A DNA stretch of 64,000 nucleotides, from the NCBI RefSeq assembly GCF_011174705.1, contig NZ_JAANIJ010000001.1, positions 2,728,001 through 2,792,000 of the forward strand, in the 5' to 3' direction. Positions 1-10,210 of this stretch are shown here, one piece after another. This stretch comes from Tessaracoccus coleopterorum (GTDB lineage: Bacteria > Actinomycetota > Actinomycetes > Propionibacteriales > Propionibacteriaceae). The position numbers were made by a program, and so were the translations under genes. Below the pieces are notes generated by a model, which ran no database searches, had not been told where the DNA came from, and saw only the letters and a program-made list of their open reading frames with translations. How positions within the stretch are numbered: the stretch's first letter is position 1; every line of letters begins with the position of its first letter.

Positions 1-233
1 ACCCCACGGGCGCCCGACGGGGCCGGGCCCGACGCGGAGTCGCTCCCGGGCCGTGCGAAGGGGTTCGCGGCCGCACCGGAGGTCGGCTCATCGCCGAGAC
101 CGGGCTCGGGTTCATCCGGCGAGCCGCGTCGCGCGCTCTGTGCCGCCCCGGCTGGGGTATCGTCAAAGCCGTCGGTCTCCGGCTCATCGGACGTCCAGGC
201 CCGGCGAGGTCGTTTCGCCTCACCATCTTCCAT
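1..233 (-). CDS. N-terminal part of an unknown acidic, low-complexity protein (runs off the window)
   Basis: An open frame on the minus strand starts at an ATG at 233 and stays open to base 1. A good Shine-Dalgarno sequence (GGAGGT, 241-246) lies 7 nt upstream. The visible 77 residues begin MEDGEAKRPRRAWTSDEPET and are rich in Asp, Glu, Pro, Gly and Ala, as in a disordered cytoplasmic head of a larger protein. It is divergent from the perM-like gene with about 100 bp between the starts. No family can be named from this part. The frame has no stop and no break, which supports coding, but the composition is low complexity. Confidence 0.6.
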   Translation of the reverse strand, partial: MEDGEAKRPRRAWTSDEPETDGFDDTPAGAAQSARRGSPDEPEPGLGDEPTSGAAANPFARPGSDSASGPAPSGARG

Positions 234-331
234 GCCGTCCACCTCCCATCGACCGGGGTCAGATCTCTTTCGTTGGGCAAGACTACCGTCGGAGCAAAAG
301 AACATGCGAGACCTTCAAGGGGAGATTCGGG

Positions 332-1594
332 TTGGCAAGGACATCCACTAAGCCGAGAACCGTCGCTGTCGATGTCGACGAGGCCAGGTTGCGCACTCCG
401 CGGCACTCGCCGGTGCCCTGGCAACTGGCCACGGTGGTCGGCCCCGTCGCGGTGCTGCTCGCCGGTTGGCTCGTCCTCGCCTCGCTCAGTGCGGTCGGCT
501 GGTTGACCTCCCCGACGTGGGCATCGGCGAGGCGCTCGAGCTCGCCACCCGGGTGCTGCTGCTCGCCAACGGCGCGCCCACCGTCATCGGCGGCCTCCCG
601 GTGGGGATCGTCCCGCTCGGCATCTCGGCACTCCTGATCCTGCTCGCCGTCCCCGTGGCCTCGTTCGCCGCCCGGCAGGCCGCCGGGCACGGTGGGGAGC
701 CTGATGACACGGGAAGGCTGTGGGTCGATGGTGAGGCCATCACGCTCCGCGTCGGCGGTGCCTTCGCGGGCTCCTACTCCGTCTCCGTGCTGATTCTCGC
801 GGCGATCATGGGTTCACTGTCTGCGCAGGCGGTCTTCGGGCGGTGGCGATCGGGGTCGTGTCGGGCCTGTGGGGCGCCGCCCGCGGCGTCGGCTACGACC
901 CGACGCGCGGGTGGCCCGAATGGCTCCGCAGCGTCCCCCGCGCGATGGGCGCCGCCCTGCTCACCGTCCTCGCGGGAGGAGCTGTGCTGCTCACGGTCGC
1001 GCTCATCGCCGGCGGTGACCGGATCTCCGCGATCACCGACGGCCTCGGTGGGGGACCGGCCGCGGTTTTCCTGCTGACGGTGCTGCACCTGGCCTATCTG
1101 CCAAACTTCGTGCTCGCGTGCGTCGCGTGGCTGCTCGGCGCGGGGATCACGGTCGGCGAGGGGTCGCTGGTGACCATGGCCGCCTCCGACGCGGGCCTGC
1201 TGCCCGCCATCCCGATCTTCGGAGCGGTGCCACCCCCGACTCGGGATCCACCGCCAACTTCTGGTGGCTGCTGGTCGGGGCCCTCGCCGGCGCGGTGGCC
1301 GCCGCCGTCGTGACGCTCGCACGTCCGCGGGCCCGGTTCGACTCGACCGCACTGGTCGGCGCCCTCGCAGGCGTGCTGGCCGGGCTGCTCGTCGTGGTGG
1401 CGTGCGCCCTCGGCTCCGGATCGCTCGGGGCGGACCGACTCGCGGTGATCGGCGCCCGGACCGGCCCGCTCGCGGTGTTCGCGCCGACGTTGCTCGGGCT
1501 CTCCGGGCTCACTGTGGGCCTCGTGCTCGGGCTGCTCAGACGGCCGGACACCGCCCGGAGGCTGACGCATCCGCCGCCGCGGCGGAGGCCGTAG
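332..1594 (+). CDS. perM: PerM-like multi-pass membrane protein (DUF6350 family), three frameshifts
   Basis: Polytopic membrane protein of about 421 residues. It matches the actinobacterial DUF6350/PerM family, whose M. tuberculosis member (Rv0955) supports cell division and persistence and sits just before purN, as here. The TTG start at 332 is chosen because AAGGGGAG lies just upstream and the hydrophobic segment VVGPVAVLLAGWLVLASLSAV follows a short basic head. Further membrane segments are ISALLILLAVPVASFAA, VSVLILAAIMGSLSA, ALLTVLAGGAVLLTVALIAG and WWLLVGALAGAVAAAVVTL. The frame drops by one base near 512, 837 and 1230, and adding one C or G at each gives a continuous protein. The stop lies 10 bp before purN. 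Role by homology only. Confidence 0.75.
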
Positions 1595-1604
1595 AGTTCG
1601 GGGA

Positions 1605-2177
1605 GTGAAAACCAAGGTCGTCGTTCTGCTCTCCGGCTCGGGCACTCTCTTCCAGGCTCTCCTCGACGCGATCGACGCAGGCGGGGTGGATGCGGAGGTC
1701 GTGGCCGTCGTGTCCGATCAGCCGTCGGCGCAGGGTCTGGAACGTGCCCGCACCCACGGGATCCCGGCCATCGCCCACCCCCTCGGGAAGGGCGGCGACC
1801 GGGCAGCCTGGGACCGTCGACTGACCGACATCGTCGCCGAATTCGAGCCGGATCTGGTCGCCTCGGCCGGCTTCATGAAGTTGGTGGGCGACGCGTTCCT
1901 CGATCGCTTCGGCGGCCGCACCATCAACACCCACCCGCGCTGCTGCCCAGCTTCCCCGGCATGCACGGCCCGCGTGACGCGCTCCGGGCAGGGGTGAAGG
2001 TGTCCGGGCCACCGTCTTCGTGGTCGACGCAGGCGTCGACACCGGTAGGATTCTGCTCCAGGGGCCGTCGACGTGTTGCCCGAAGATGACGTCTCGTCCC
2101 TCCACGAGCGCATCAAGGTGGTGGAACGCCGCCTCCTCATCCAGGCCGTCTCCGAATGGAAGAAGGAACACCAGTGA
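1605..2177 (+). CDS. purN: Phosphoribosylglycinamide formyltransferase (GART), three frameshifts
   Basis: Transfers a formyl group from 10-formyl-THF to glycinamide ribonucleotide in purine synthesis. The start is GTG at 1605. The N-terminal strand KVVVLLSGSGTLFQALLDA, then SAGFMKLVG, the catalytic INTHPALLPSFPGMHGP region and the Asp of the VDAGVDTG segment are typical of PurN. The reading frame loses one base near 1937 (GGCG read as GCG), 2010 and 2062, and the repaired length is 191 residues, normal for the family. The stop overlaps the purH GTG by 4 bp (GTGA), so the two are translationally coupled. Confidence 0.93.
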
Positions 2178-3726
2178 CCGATCTGATCCCCTGCGCCGAG
2201 CGCTCGTCTCCGTCTACGACAAGACCGGGCTCCTCGAACTCGGCCGCGACCTCGCCGCCGCGGGTGTGGAGATCGTCTCCACGGGCTCCACCGCCGCAAA
2301 GCTCGCCGAGGCCGGCGTGCCTGTCACCCCGGTCGAGGCCGTCACCGGCTTCCCGGAGTGTCTCGACGGCCGGGTCAAGACCCTCCACCCCATGGTGCAC
2401 GCCGGCATCCTCGCGGACCGCCGCCTTGAGAGCCACCGCAACCAGCTCGACGAGCTCGGGATCGCCCCGTTCGACCTCGTGATCACCAACCTGTACCCCT
2501 TCGAGGCCACCGTCGCCTCGGGCGCCACCGAGGACGAGTGCGTCGAGCAGATCGACATCGGCGGGCCGACCATGGTGCGGGCCGCGGCCAAGAACCACCC
2601 GTCGGTGGCCGTCATCACCTCGGCTGACCAGTACCGGGGCTGCGCGACGCGCTCGCCGCAGGCGGTTTCACGCTGCAGCAGCGCAAGGAACTCGCCGCCG
2701 CCGCGTTCGTGCACACGGCCACCTACGACGTCGCCGTCGCCAGCTGGATGGGCAACGTGCTCACCGATTCCTCCGACGGCACCGGGTTCCCGGCCTGGGT
2801 CGGCGGCACGTGGCGCAAGGTCAACGACCTGCGCTACGGCGAGAACTCGCACCAGGGGCCGCGGTCTACCGCAGCAACGGCATGCCCGCCGGGTTGGCGG
2901 AGGCCACCCAGCTCCACGGCAAGGAGATGAGTTACAACAACTATGTCGACGCCGACGCGGCCCGCCGCGCCGCCTACGACTTCGCCGGCCCGCCGTCGCC
3001 ATCATCAAGCACGCCAACCCCTGCGGCATCGCGGTGGGCGCCGACGTCGCGGAGGCGCACCGCAAGGCCCACGCCTGCGACCCCGTCTCCGCCTTCGGAG
3101 GCGTGATTGCGGCCAACCGCGCCGTCACCGTCGCCATGGCCGAGCAGGTCGCCGAGATCTTCACCGAGGTGATCGTCGCCCCGGGTACGAGGACGGCGCC
3201 GTCGAGGTGCTGCAGCGCAAGAAGAACATCCGCATCCTGGTCGCGCCCGACGCCACCAACGCCGGCATCTCGCTGCGCCAGATCGACGGCGGCATGCTGC
3301 TGCAGCACAGCGACGCGATCGACGCCGACGGTGATGACCCGGCCAACTGGACGCTCGCCGCCGGTGAGGCGGTCGACGGGGCCACGCTCGCGGACCTCAC
3401 CTTCGCCTGGCGCGCGGTGCGCGCCGTCAAGTCCAACGCCATCCTGCTCGCGCACGACGGTGCCTCCGTCGGCGTGGGCATGGGCCAGGTCAACCGTGTC
3501 GATTCCTGCCACCTCGCCGTCGACCGTGCGGGTGAGAGGGCCAGGGATCGGTTGCCGCCTCGGACGCGTTCTTCCCGTTCGCCGACGGACCGCAGGTCCT
3601 GCTCGACGCCGGGGTGCGCGCCATCGTCCAGCCCGGCGGGTCGGTGCGCGACCAGGAGGTCGTCGACGCCGTGAAGGCGGCGGGAGCACGATGTACTTCA
3701 CCGGCACCCGCCACTTCTTCCACTGA
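2174..3726 (+). CDS. purH: Bifunctional AICAR formyltransferase / IMP cyclohydrolase, seven frameshifts
   Basis: Catalyses the last two steps to IMP. The N-terminal MGS-like IMP cyclohydrolase domain shows [24 protein letters not shown] and [15 protein letters not shown]. The C-terminal formyltransferase domain shows [30 protein letters not shown] and the ending [12 protein letters not shown]. Seven one-base losses (near 2191, 2640, 2862, 2993, 3184, 3545, 3689) split it, each fixed by one G or C. The repaired gene is 520 codons, the normal length, so function is probably intact in the organism. The GTG start overlaps the purN stop. Confidence 0.93.
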
Positions 3727-3737
3727 GGAGCTGACGC

Positions 3738-4591
3738 ATGACCGCAAGCAGGCTCGACGGCAAGGCCACCGCCGCCGCGATCAAGTCCGAACTCACGGCC
3801 CGCGTCGCGGCGCTCCGCGCAAGGGGGGTCGTTCCCGGCCTCGCCACCGTCCTGGTGGGGAGCGACCCGGCAAGCCAGAACTACGTCCGGATGAAGCACC
3901 GCGACTGCAACGAGGTCGGCATCGAGTCGATCCAGGTCGAGCTGCCCGGCGACGCCACGGCCGACCAGCTGCGTGAGGCGATCGGGGGCTGAACGCCGAC
4001 CCCGCCTGCACCGGCTACATCGTGCAGCTGCCGATCCCGCGCCACCTGGACGAGAACTGGGCGCTGAGCCTGATCGACCCCGACAAGGACGCCGACGGGC
4101 TGCATCCGATCAACCTCGGCCGGCTCGTGCTGAACGAGCCGGCGACGCTCCCCTGCACCCCGCGTGGCATCGTCGAGCTCCTCCGCCGTCACGGTGTGCC
4201 GCTGAAGGGCGCGGAGGTGGTCGTGGTCGGCCGCGGCATCACCGTCGGGCGTCCACTCGGCCTCATCCTCACCCGGCGCAGCGAGAACGCCACCGTCACC
4301 CTCTGCCACACCGGAACCCGCGATCTCGCGGCACACACGCGGGAGGCCGACATCGTGGTGGCGGCGGCAGGCGTGCCCCACATGATCACGGCCGACATGA
4401 TCCGCGAGGGCGCCGCGCTCGTCGATGTGGGGGTCAGCCGGGTCGACGGGAAGACGGTCGGAGACCTGGCCCCGGACGTCTGGGAGAAGGCTGCCTGGGT
4501 CACGCCGAACCCCGGCGGGGTCGGTCCCATGACACGGGCCATGCTGCTCAGCAACGTGGTTGACAGGGCTGAAATCCTCGATGGCCGATAG
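3738..4591 (+). CDS. folD: Methylenetetrahydrofolate dehydrogenase / cyclohydrolase, one frameshift
   Basis: Interconverts 5,10-methylene-THF and 10-formyl-THF with NADP, feeding formyl groups to PurN and PurH next door. Recognisable FolD features are [20 protein letters not shown] with the catalytic Lys, [46 protein letters not shown] in the Rossmann fold, and [12 protein letters not shown] near the end. One base is missing near 3985 (AIGG then LNADP). The repaired protein has 284 residues, normal for FolD. GAGGAG precedes the ATG, and the gene starts 12 bp after purH, so it belongs to the same operon. Confidence 0.95.
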
Positions 4592-4871
4592 ACCCGACAA
4601 GCCGGCGGAGTCGTATCCGCTGAACCCGTGGCCGCTGGTGGCGGTCGTGGGGGTCCTGCTCGCTGGGGTGGGCGCGGCGGTGCTCGGCCACTGGCGGACG
4701 GCCTCGCTGATGGCGGCCGCGGCCCTGCTGCTCGGCGCCCTGCTGCGCCTGATGCTGCCACGGCGCATCGCAGGCCTGCTGGTGATCCGGCGCCGGTGGA
4801 TCGACGTGACGGTGATGGCGGTGCTCGCCGTGGCGACCTCGGCCGTCGCGGTCATCGTGCCCGCCGACTGA
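4581..4871 (+). CDS. DUF3017 small membrane protein
   Basis: A 96-residue intact protein with two or three hydrophobic segments ([53 protein letters not shown]). The size, the position directly after folD and the IRRRWIDV segment fit the DUF3017 family of Actinobacteria, whose function is unknown. I prefer the ATG at 4581, which overlaps the folD stop by 11 bp. An in-frame ATG at 4560 is possible. It is the last gene of the purine operon, followed by a strong hairpin. Confidence 0.8.
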   Translation: MADRPDKPAESYPLNPWPLVAVVGVLLAGVGAAVLGHWRTASLMAAAALLLGALLRLMLPRRIAGLLVIRRRWIDVTVMAVLAVATSAVAVIVPAD

Positions 4872-4908
4872 CGCCCGGCCCCAGCGGAGACGTAAGAGAA
4901 AAAGGGGA

Positions 4909-4936
4909 GAGGCCCGTCGCGATGCGACGGGGCCTC
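4909..4936. terminator. Hairpin between convergent operons
   Basis: GAGGCCCGTCGC and its near-perfect complement (one bulged G) flank a three-base loop. It lies between the DUF3017 stop and the stop of the minus-strand deacetylase, so it can end both transcripts. Confidence 0.75.
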
Positions 4937-4960
4937 CCGTGTCTGCTGCCGGAGGGGTGA

Positions 4961-7940
4961 TCAGCCCCCGACCGGCAGGTACCAGGCGTTGACGCCGCCG
5001 CTTCCGGCCTGCCAGGACATGACGAGCGATCCACCGTCGCGCAGGGCCGCCGAGGCCTGCTTCGACAGCTTGAAGTGGACCTTGGAGTTGCCCGTCCTGA
5101 CGTTCTGGGTGAGGCTCGCCAGCAGGTGGCCGCCCATGTCGTCGCCCCACGGGGCCGCGGTGATGTCGTCCGGCGAACAGGTGGAGAAGCCGAGCGTGTC
5201 GCCCGCGCAGCTGCTGACCCACACCGGGACCATGCCGAAGTCGCCGTGCCATGCGAAGACCCGCAGGGTCCCCGCCTCGGTTGCGCGCAGGTCGAACATC
5301 GCCTGTGCCGGGTTGACCTTCAGGTTGCTGACGGTGAGCGCCCGGTTCGGCTCGAGGCCGGAGATCGGGACGCCCCTGGTGGCCGACTGGAAGATCGTCT
5401 GCGGCGACTCCACCCCGCTCAGCGCGGTGTCGGGCACGATCGGCGTGGCCGGGGTCGTCGAGCGGTCGGCCGGGCCGTGTAGCCGTCGAGGTACGCGTGA
5501 CCCCAGCGGTAGGGCTCGGACTGCTGGCTGCCGAACGGCGACCATGCGGTGCGGGTCTTTCCGATGTAGGTGTCGACGTCGGAGTCGTACGGCGTGACGT
5601 TCAGGCCCAGGTAGTCCGGGTCGACGTCGTTGGTCGCCTGCACGCCCGTCGGGGCGGTGCCGGTGACGACCGCGGCGGGCAGGTTGGCCAACGGGATCTT
5701 CGTCTCGATGGTGTAGCTACCGCCTGCGTAGGTGCCGTCCGCGTTGCGGGTCACCTGGACGGCGACCTGCTGCCCGGGCGAGTTGGGGGCGTCTTCGATG
5801 GTCGCTGCGAGCGGCCCCGACGAGAAGCCCTGGTGGTTGTCCGCGTCGCGGCTCCAGCAGGGCCGTCCACGCCGTTGCCCGCGGTGTTGCCCGGGTCGGT
5901 CGTGTACGGCATGATGCCCGACTTGAACGTCGTCGACGTGTCGCGCGACCCGCCGACGGGATCCAGCAGCACCTCGACGGAGTCGACGAGCCAGTGACCG
6001 AAGCACCGCTCCGGCGGCGCCGCGGCGCTCACCTTGTCGTCGACCACCTTCGCGATGACGTACAGGTCGTCACCGTTCCACGACATGCGCAGCGTGCTGC
6101 CCGCGCCGCAGTCGGTGCCGTCAGGGTTGCAGACCGCTCCCTCCCAGCGGCGACCGATGTTCAGCTCGGGACCGTAGGAGGCATCGGGCATGCCGTCGAC
6201 CGTCGGCGCGGTCGCGGACTGTGGGATCACGGTGGTGGGCACGACGTACAACCCGAGGGTCTCAGTGCTGGTCGATCCTGCCGCCGTGGTGGTGATCGCC
6301 ATGTTGGCGACGATGCCGCCCAGATCGGCGGGGTTTGTGTGGGTGATCACGAAGTCGACCGTGGTGCTCTGCCCGGCGGCGAGGCCGGTGTAGGCCTTCG
6401 TCGTCGCGTCCGCGGTCATGCCTGCGGGCAGCGTCAGGGTGACGTCGCCGGACTGGGTCGCCTCGGTGCGGTTGCTGACCACGACGGGCACGGTGATGGA
6501 CTCGCCCGCGCCGATCTTGGTCACGGCGGCGGACCGGCCGCCGACCTGGGTGAACTGGGCCGCCCAGTCGTCGTACTCGGAGAAGTTGCCCCAGCGCTGG
6601 AAGCGGCCCTCCACGCCAGCGACGACCTCGACGCGGGTGTCGGTGTAGGCGGTGACGGAGCCGTTGTCGAACTGGGCGCTGATGGGAAGCAGTGCGAGGT
6701 CGGCGTCAGGGTGACCGACAGGGTGACGCTCGCGGTGCTGCCAGCGGTGATAGGCCCAAGCGTCGCGTCACCGGAGACGGTCCAGCCGGCGGCAGGCCGA
6801 GGGTGACCTGACCGGCGGGATGGTCCCCGCGCCGGAGCGTGCGCTGACGGTGACGTCGAAGGGTACGCCGGGCGCCTGGAAGTAGTCGTCGACGCTCAGC
6901 TTGTACGTGGAGCCGAGCGGCATGCCACCCGGGTCGGGCAGCACCGCGCCGTAGAGGATGGCCTCATCCTTGCCGTTGGCAGCGGAGCCGTTGGGCTGGA
7001 ACGGGACGTTCGACTGGGCGATGCCGTAGCGCAGGCACTGGGGTGCGTAGACGCCGGTGAACTTGGGCCGGGCCTGGGTCGCGTGGGCCATGAAGCCCTC
7101 ACGGCCCACCTGCGCCCAGGTCATCGGGCTTCCCGCAGGCAGCCCCTGGATGTTGCCGTCGAGCCACTTGTACGGTGAGTCGTAGCCGCTCCAGGTGCCG
7201 ACCACCGTGTACGGGTTGTTGGCGGCGGGCACGAAGCCCGTCTGGCAGTCGGGCGTCGTGGTGCTTCCTCCGGTGCCGGTCGTGGATGCCCCGAGGTGAT
7301 CGTCTTGACCTGCCACGGCTGCACCGCGTCGGGGCCGACCAGTTGCTCCGGGAACTTCGTCGGGTCGGCCGCCATGGCGGAGGCCTCCCAGATCACGCGC
7401 CCGGCGTACTGGTGGTTGCCGTGGCCGACGGCCATGGAGGGGAGAAGCCGACGAGGACGTCGGGGCGGGTCTCGCGGATCACGCGGACCACCTGGCGCTG
7501 GATGCGCTCGGAGCCCCACAGCTCCTCCGTCAGCGCGGCGCTGGTGTTGTAGAAGAAGTCGACGGCATCGATGTTGTAGATGTCGACGGTGCCGGAACGG
7601 TAGTGGGAGGCGCGGTCCTCATTCTCGCGTCGCAGGCCGAGGGCGGGACCGGCCTCACTGCCGACCGAGTTGGATCCGCCCTCACCGCGGGTGAGCATGA
7701 TGATGCCGCAGGAGATGTCGTACCTGTCCTGCCAGACGCCGCACGGTGTGATGAAGCTCGCGTCGTCGTCGGGATGCGCCCAGAGGCCCATCACGTTGAT
7801 CTTGGTGGCCGGAGCCTCGGTTGAGACCGAGCTGCCGGTTGTTGCGGCCTGGTCGGCGGTCGCCGGCAGGGCCAGCGACAATCCGAGCCCGATGGCCCTA
7901 CGAGGGCGAGGAGACGCCTGCCCTGTGAGTGTTTCTGCAT
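4961..7940 (-). CDS. Secreted PIG-L family deacetylase with NEW3-like and CBM9-like C-terminal domains, several frameshifts
   Basis: Roughly 1,000 residues after repair. The start (ATG at 7940) gives MQKHSQGRRLLAL, a basic head and a hydrophobic export signal ending near LALPATADQA. The PIG-L zinc-deacetylase core follows, with WAHPDDDASF, a GEGGSNS loop, RRENEDRAS and a second metal-site segment VGHGNHQYAGR. PIG-L enzymes remove acetyl from N-acetylglucosaminyl groups. A linker of GTGGSTTTP type precedes Ig-like parts with a NEW3-type domain (SITVPVVVSNRTEATQSGDV), then a domain like CBM9 (APTVDGMPDASYGPEL, DDLYVIAKVVDD, DSVEVLLDP). The frame breaks near 7440, 7300, 6815, 6710, 5860 and 5470. 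The likely substrate is an extracellular amino-sugar polymer or glycan; this is inferred from the domains only. Confidence 0.82.
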
Positions 7941-8087
7941 GGATGGATCCACCCTTCCGAACCCGGACTGCATCGTCCGCTTCAGCCTGTCTTGGACGTG
8001 TTCACCCTAGGCTGGGCATGCATGACAAAGCAATGGTTTGCACGGATTTGATTGAAAAAGTGTTATGCCTTGTCGGAGTGGGGTTCG

Positions 8088-8107
8088 GTCAGGCACCGGT
8101 GCCTGAC
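8088..8107. repeat. Perfect 20-bp palindrome
   Basis: GTCAGGCACCGGTGCCTGAC is its own reverse complement. It could be an operator, or an 8-bp stem with a CCGG loop. It lies upstream of the deacetylase promoter region and downstream of the kinase terminator. Confidence 0.6.
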
Positions 8108-8175
8108 AGGCGCTGCGTTGACGGCCTCCGGCGCGTCATGGTCGCAGAGCCGCATGCGGGGCCGTGCGCGACAAG

Positions 8176-8209
8176 GCCCGCCCCGGCTGAACGGTCGCGC
8201 GGGGCGGGT
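8176..8209 (-). terminator. Terminator of the sugar-module operon
   Basis: The 10-bp arms GCCCGCCCCG (8176-8185) and CGGGGCGGGT (8200-8209) pair around a 14-nt loop. They lie about 40 bp past the PfkB kinase stop on the minus strand. Confidence 0.65.
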
Positions 8210-8248
8210 CGGCGGGGACGGTTGCGCCCCGCGGCCAGGGGGTTCCCC

Positions 8249-9406
8249 TCAGGCGCCCTCTGGCCGTCCGCGTCGGTAGCCGAGGTGGGAGGCGAGCGCG
8301 AAGGTGCCCTCGGCGCGACGCACCCCGTGCACCTCGTGGGTGGGGATCAGGTCGGCGAGGAAGGCGTAGTCGCGTGCGATGTAGGCCGCACGGAGGTCGC
8401 CATCGGTGGCCCGCTTGGACACGTCGCGCCACCAGTCGGCGATGTCGCCCCAGCCCGGGGCCGCGAGTGAGCCCCGAAGCGGCGAACCGCCATCGAGGCG
8501 CTGAGCGAAGCGAAGCGGAGCCTCATCTCCAGGGCCACCTGGCGAGCGTGCCGAGCACGATGGAGGCGGCGAACACGTCGCCGGCGCCGGTCGGATCGAT
8601 CGCCTCGACGGGGACGGACGGGCAGTAGGCCTCCTCACCCGTGGTGCCGTCGATCGCGAAGCTGCCCCGACGCCGTCGGTGACAACGGCGAGCGGTACCC
8701 GCTCGGCCAGTTTGCGGACTGCGTCGGTGGGTCGTTCGGTGCGCGTGTAGGCCATCGCCTCGACCGCGTTGGGCGTGAATGCGTGGCAGAACTCCAGAGG
8801 GGCGAGCCTCGCCTGGTCCCACTCGCCGGTCTCGTCGAAGCCGATGTCGGCGAACAGGAGCGTGCCCCGCTCGCTGAGGGTGCGCCAGTGCGGGCCCTCG
8901 GAGTTCAGGTCGATGGCGGCCGCACGGGCCTGCGGAGCGGCCAGCAGGGCGTCCTCCAGCGATTCGGGCAACCCGTGGGCGTGTGTGACCATGCCGCGGT
9001 CGCCCCGGAAGGCCATCGAGACGGTGATCGCCGAGTGGAAGTTGTCGAAGCGGCGCGACGCGGACAGGTCGATGTGTTCATCCTCGGAGAGCACATCCCA
9101 CATCCAGTCCGCGTAGGCGTCGTCGCCGAAGCCCGTCACCAGCCCGGTGCGCAGGCCGAGGCGTGCCGTGGCCGTTGCGAGGTTCGCGATCCCGCCGGGG
9201 CACGATCCCATGCCGGTCGAGTACAACTCCTCGCCCGGCTCGGGAAGCCGCGGCAGGCCCGAGAAGATGAGGTCGAAGAACAGCGGGCCGGTCGTCAGGA
9301 CGTCCAGCGGTGGCTCCGACCCGGTACGGGTCGCGGCAAGCGGATCCCAGGTCCAGCACTCCTCGCACTGGATGTCATCGTGTTCGTGATCGTGGTGTCC
9401 GGTCAT
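8249..9406 (-). CDS. PfkB-family sugar kinase, three frameshifts
   Basis: ATP-dependent carbohydrate or ribonucleoside kinase of the PfkB (ribokinase) family. The N-terminal signature is seen as GMGSCPGGIANLATATARLG followed by FGDDAYAD. The C-terminal catalytic signature DPTGAGDVFAASIVLG holds the anion hole and the base Asp. An unusual 30-residue N-terminal extension (MTGHHDHEHDDIQCEECWTW) is rich in His, Asp and Cys and could bind a metal. The ATG overlaps the permease stop (ATGA), so it is the last gene of the ABC operon. One-base losses near 8668, 8540 and 8475 disturb the C-terminal third. The substrate is not readable; the context suggests the imported sugar or its product. Confidence 0.85.
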   Translation of the reverse strand: MTGHHDHEHDDIQCEECWTWDPLAATRTGSEPPLDVLTTGPLFFDLIFSGLPRLPEPGEELYSTGMGSCPGGIANLATATARLGLRTGLVTGFGDDAYADWMWDVLSEDEHIDLSASRRFDNFHSAITVSMAFRGDRGMVTHAHGLPESLEDALLAAPQARAAAIDLNSEGPHWRTLSERGTLLFADIGFDETGEWDQARLAPLEFCHAFTPNAVEAMAYTRTERPTDAVRKLAERVPLAVVTDGVGAASRSTAPRVRRPTARPSPSRRSIRPAPATCSPPPSCSARSPGGPGDEAPLRFAQRLDGGSPLRGSLAAPGWGDIADWWRDVSKRATDGDLRAAYIARDYAFLADLIPTHEVHGVRRAEGTFALASHLGYRRGRPEGA

Positions 9407-10210
9407 TCCTTCGCAGCCCCTCGAGCATGCCGTTGATGAAGTAGCGCTGCAGGAAGAGGAACGCCACGATGATCGGGGCCGCGATGATCACGCCGCCGCG
9501 GAGAGCAGGGCATGGTCGGCGGTGTACTGACCCTTGAAGATGGAAAGGCCGAGCGGTGCGGTGCGCCACACCCCGGACGGGCTCATGATCAGCGGGATGA
9601 GGAACTCGTTCCACGTCCACATGAACATCAACACGGCGACCGTCGCCACGGACGGCAGGGCGGGTGGGAGCATGATGCGCCGCAGGGTGCCGAACCCGCT
9701 CGTTCCGTCGATCGCGGCCGCCTCCACCAGGTTGGGTGGCATCGCCCGGAACTGGCTCCGCATCCAGAACGTGCCGAATGCGACGGACTGGGCGATCTGC
9801 GGGAGCGCTACCGCCCAGATCGTGTCGGTCAGCCCGAGCGAGCGCAGGTCGAAGAACAGCGGGATCACGATGGCCTCGGCAGGCACCATCATGCCGAGCA
9901 GGAAGAGGTAGAACAGCAGCGTCGAGCCGCGGAACTTCATGGTGCCGAAGGCGTAGCCAGCGAGGATCGACAGGGTCAGCGCCACGCTGACCACCAGGAT
10001 GGCGACTAGCAGGGAGTTCAGCAGCGCGGGGCCGAACCTGCCCAGCTGCCAGGCCTCGACGAAGTTCTCGAAGTGGAGGCCGCCTTCGGTGACGCCGATG
10101 GCGGGGCGCACCGCGGTGATGGCGATCGTGAGGATCGGGGTGATCGCGTACAGGGCGAACAGGGACAAGATGACGTAGTTGAGCGTCTTCTCACCGGTCG
10201 AGACCTTCAT
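9403..10210 (-). CDS. Carbohydrate ABC transporter permease (MalG type), frameshifts near the 3' end
   Basis: Inner-membrane subunit of a CUT1 sugar importer, six predicted membrane segments. The cytoplasmic EAA loop that docks the ATPase is EAAAIDGTSGFGTLRRIMLP. The end VIIAAPIIVAFLFLQRYFIN is typical of MalG proteins. One base is missing near 9497 and another near 9412. With the second repaired the protein ends MLEGAAKE and its TGA overlaps the kinase ATG. The ATG at 10210 overlaps the stop of the partner permease. Confidence 0.9.

Larger units (their letters stand above)
7941..8248. promoter_or_regulatory. Intergenic region upstream of the secreted deacetylase
   Basis: Noncoding stretch of about 300 bp. 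It contains the hairpin that ends the sugar-module operon, a perfect 20-bp palindrome, and a more AT-rich part (about 7990-8070). On the minus strand this part shows TTGCTT, an 18-bp gap and TAGGGT, a possible promoter for the deacetylase. No gene is seen. Confidence 0.4.

Noticed and set aside
2174..3726. Programmed ribosomal frameshifting as explanation for broken genes
   Set aside because: Breaks are too many, hit unrelated genes at random places, and lack a shared slippery site or downstream structure.
2214..3899. Long minus-strand open frame (561 codons) opposite purH and folD
   Set aside because: It is antisense to clear PurH and FolD motifs and is Arg/Gly/His-rich without any domain, as expected for the opposite strand of high-GC genes.
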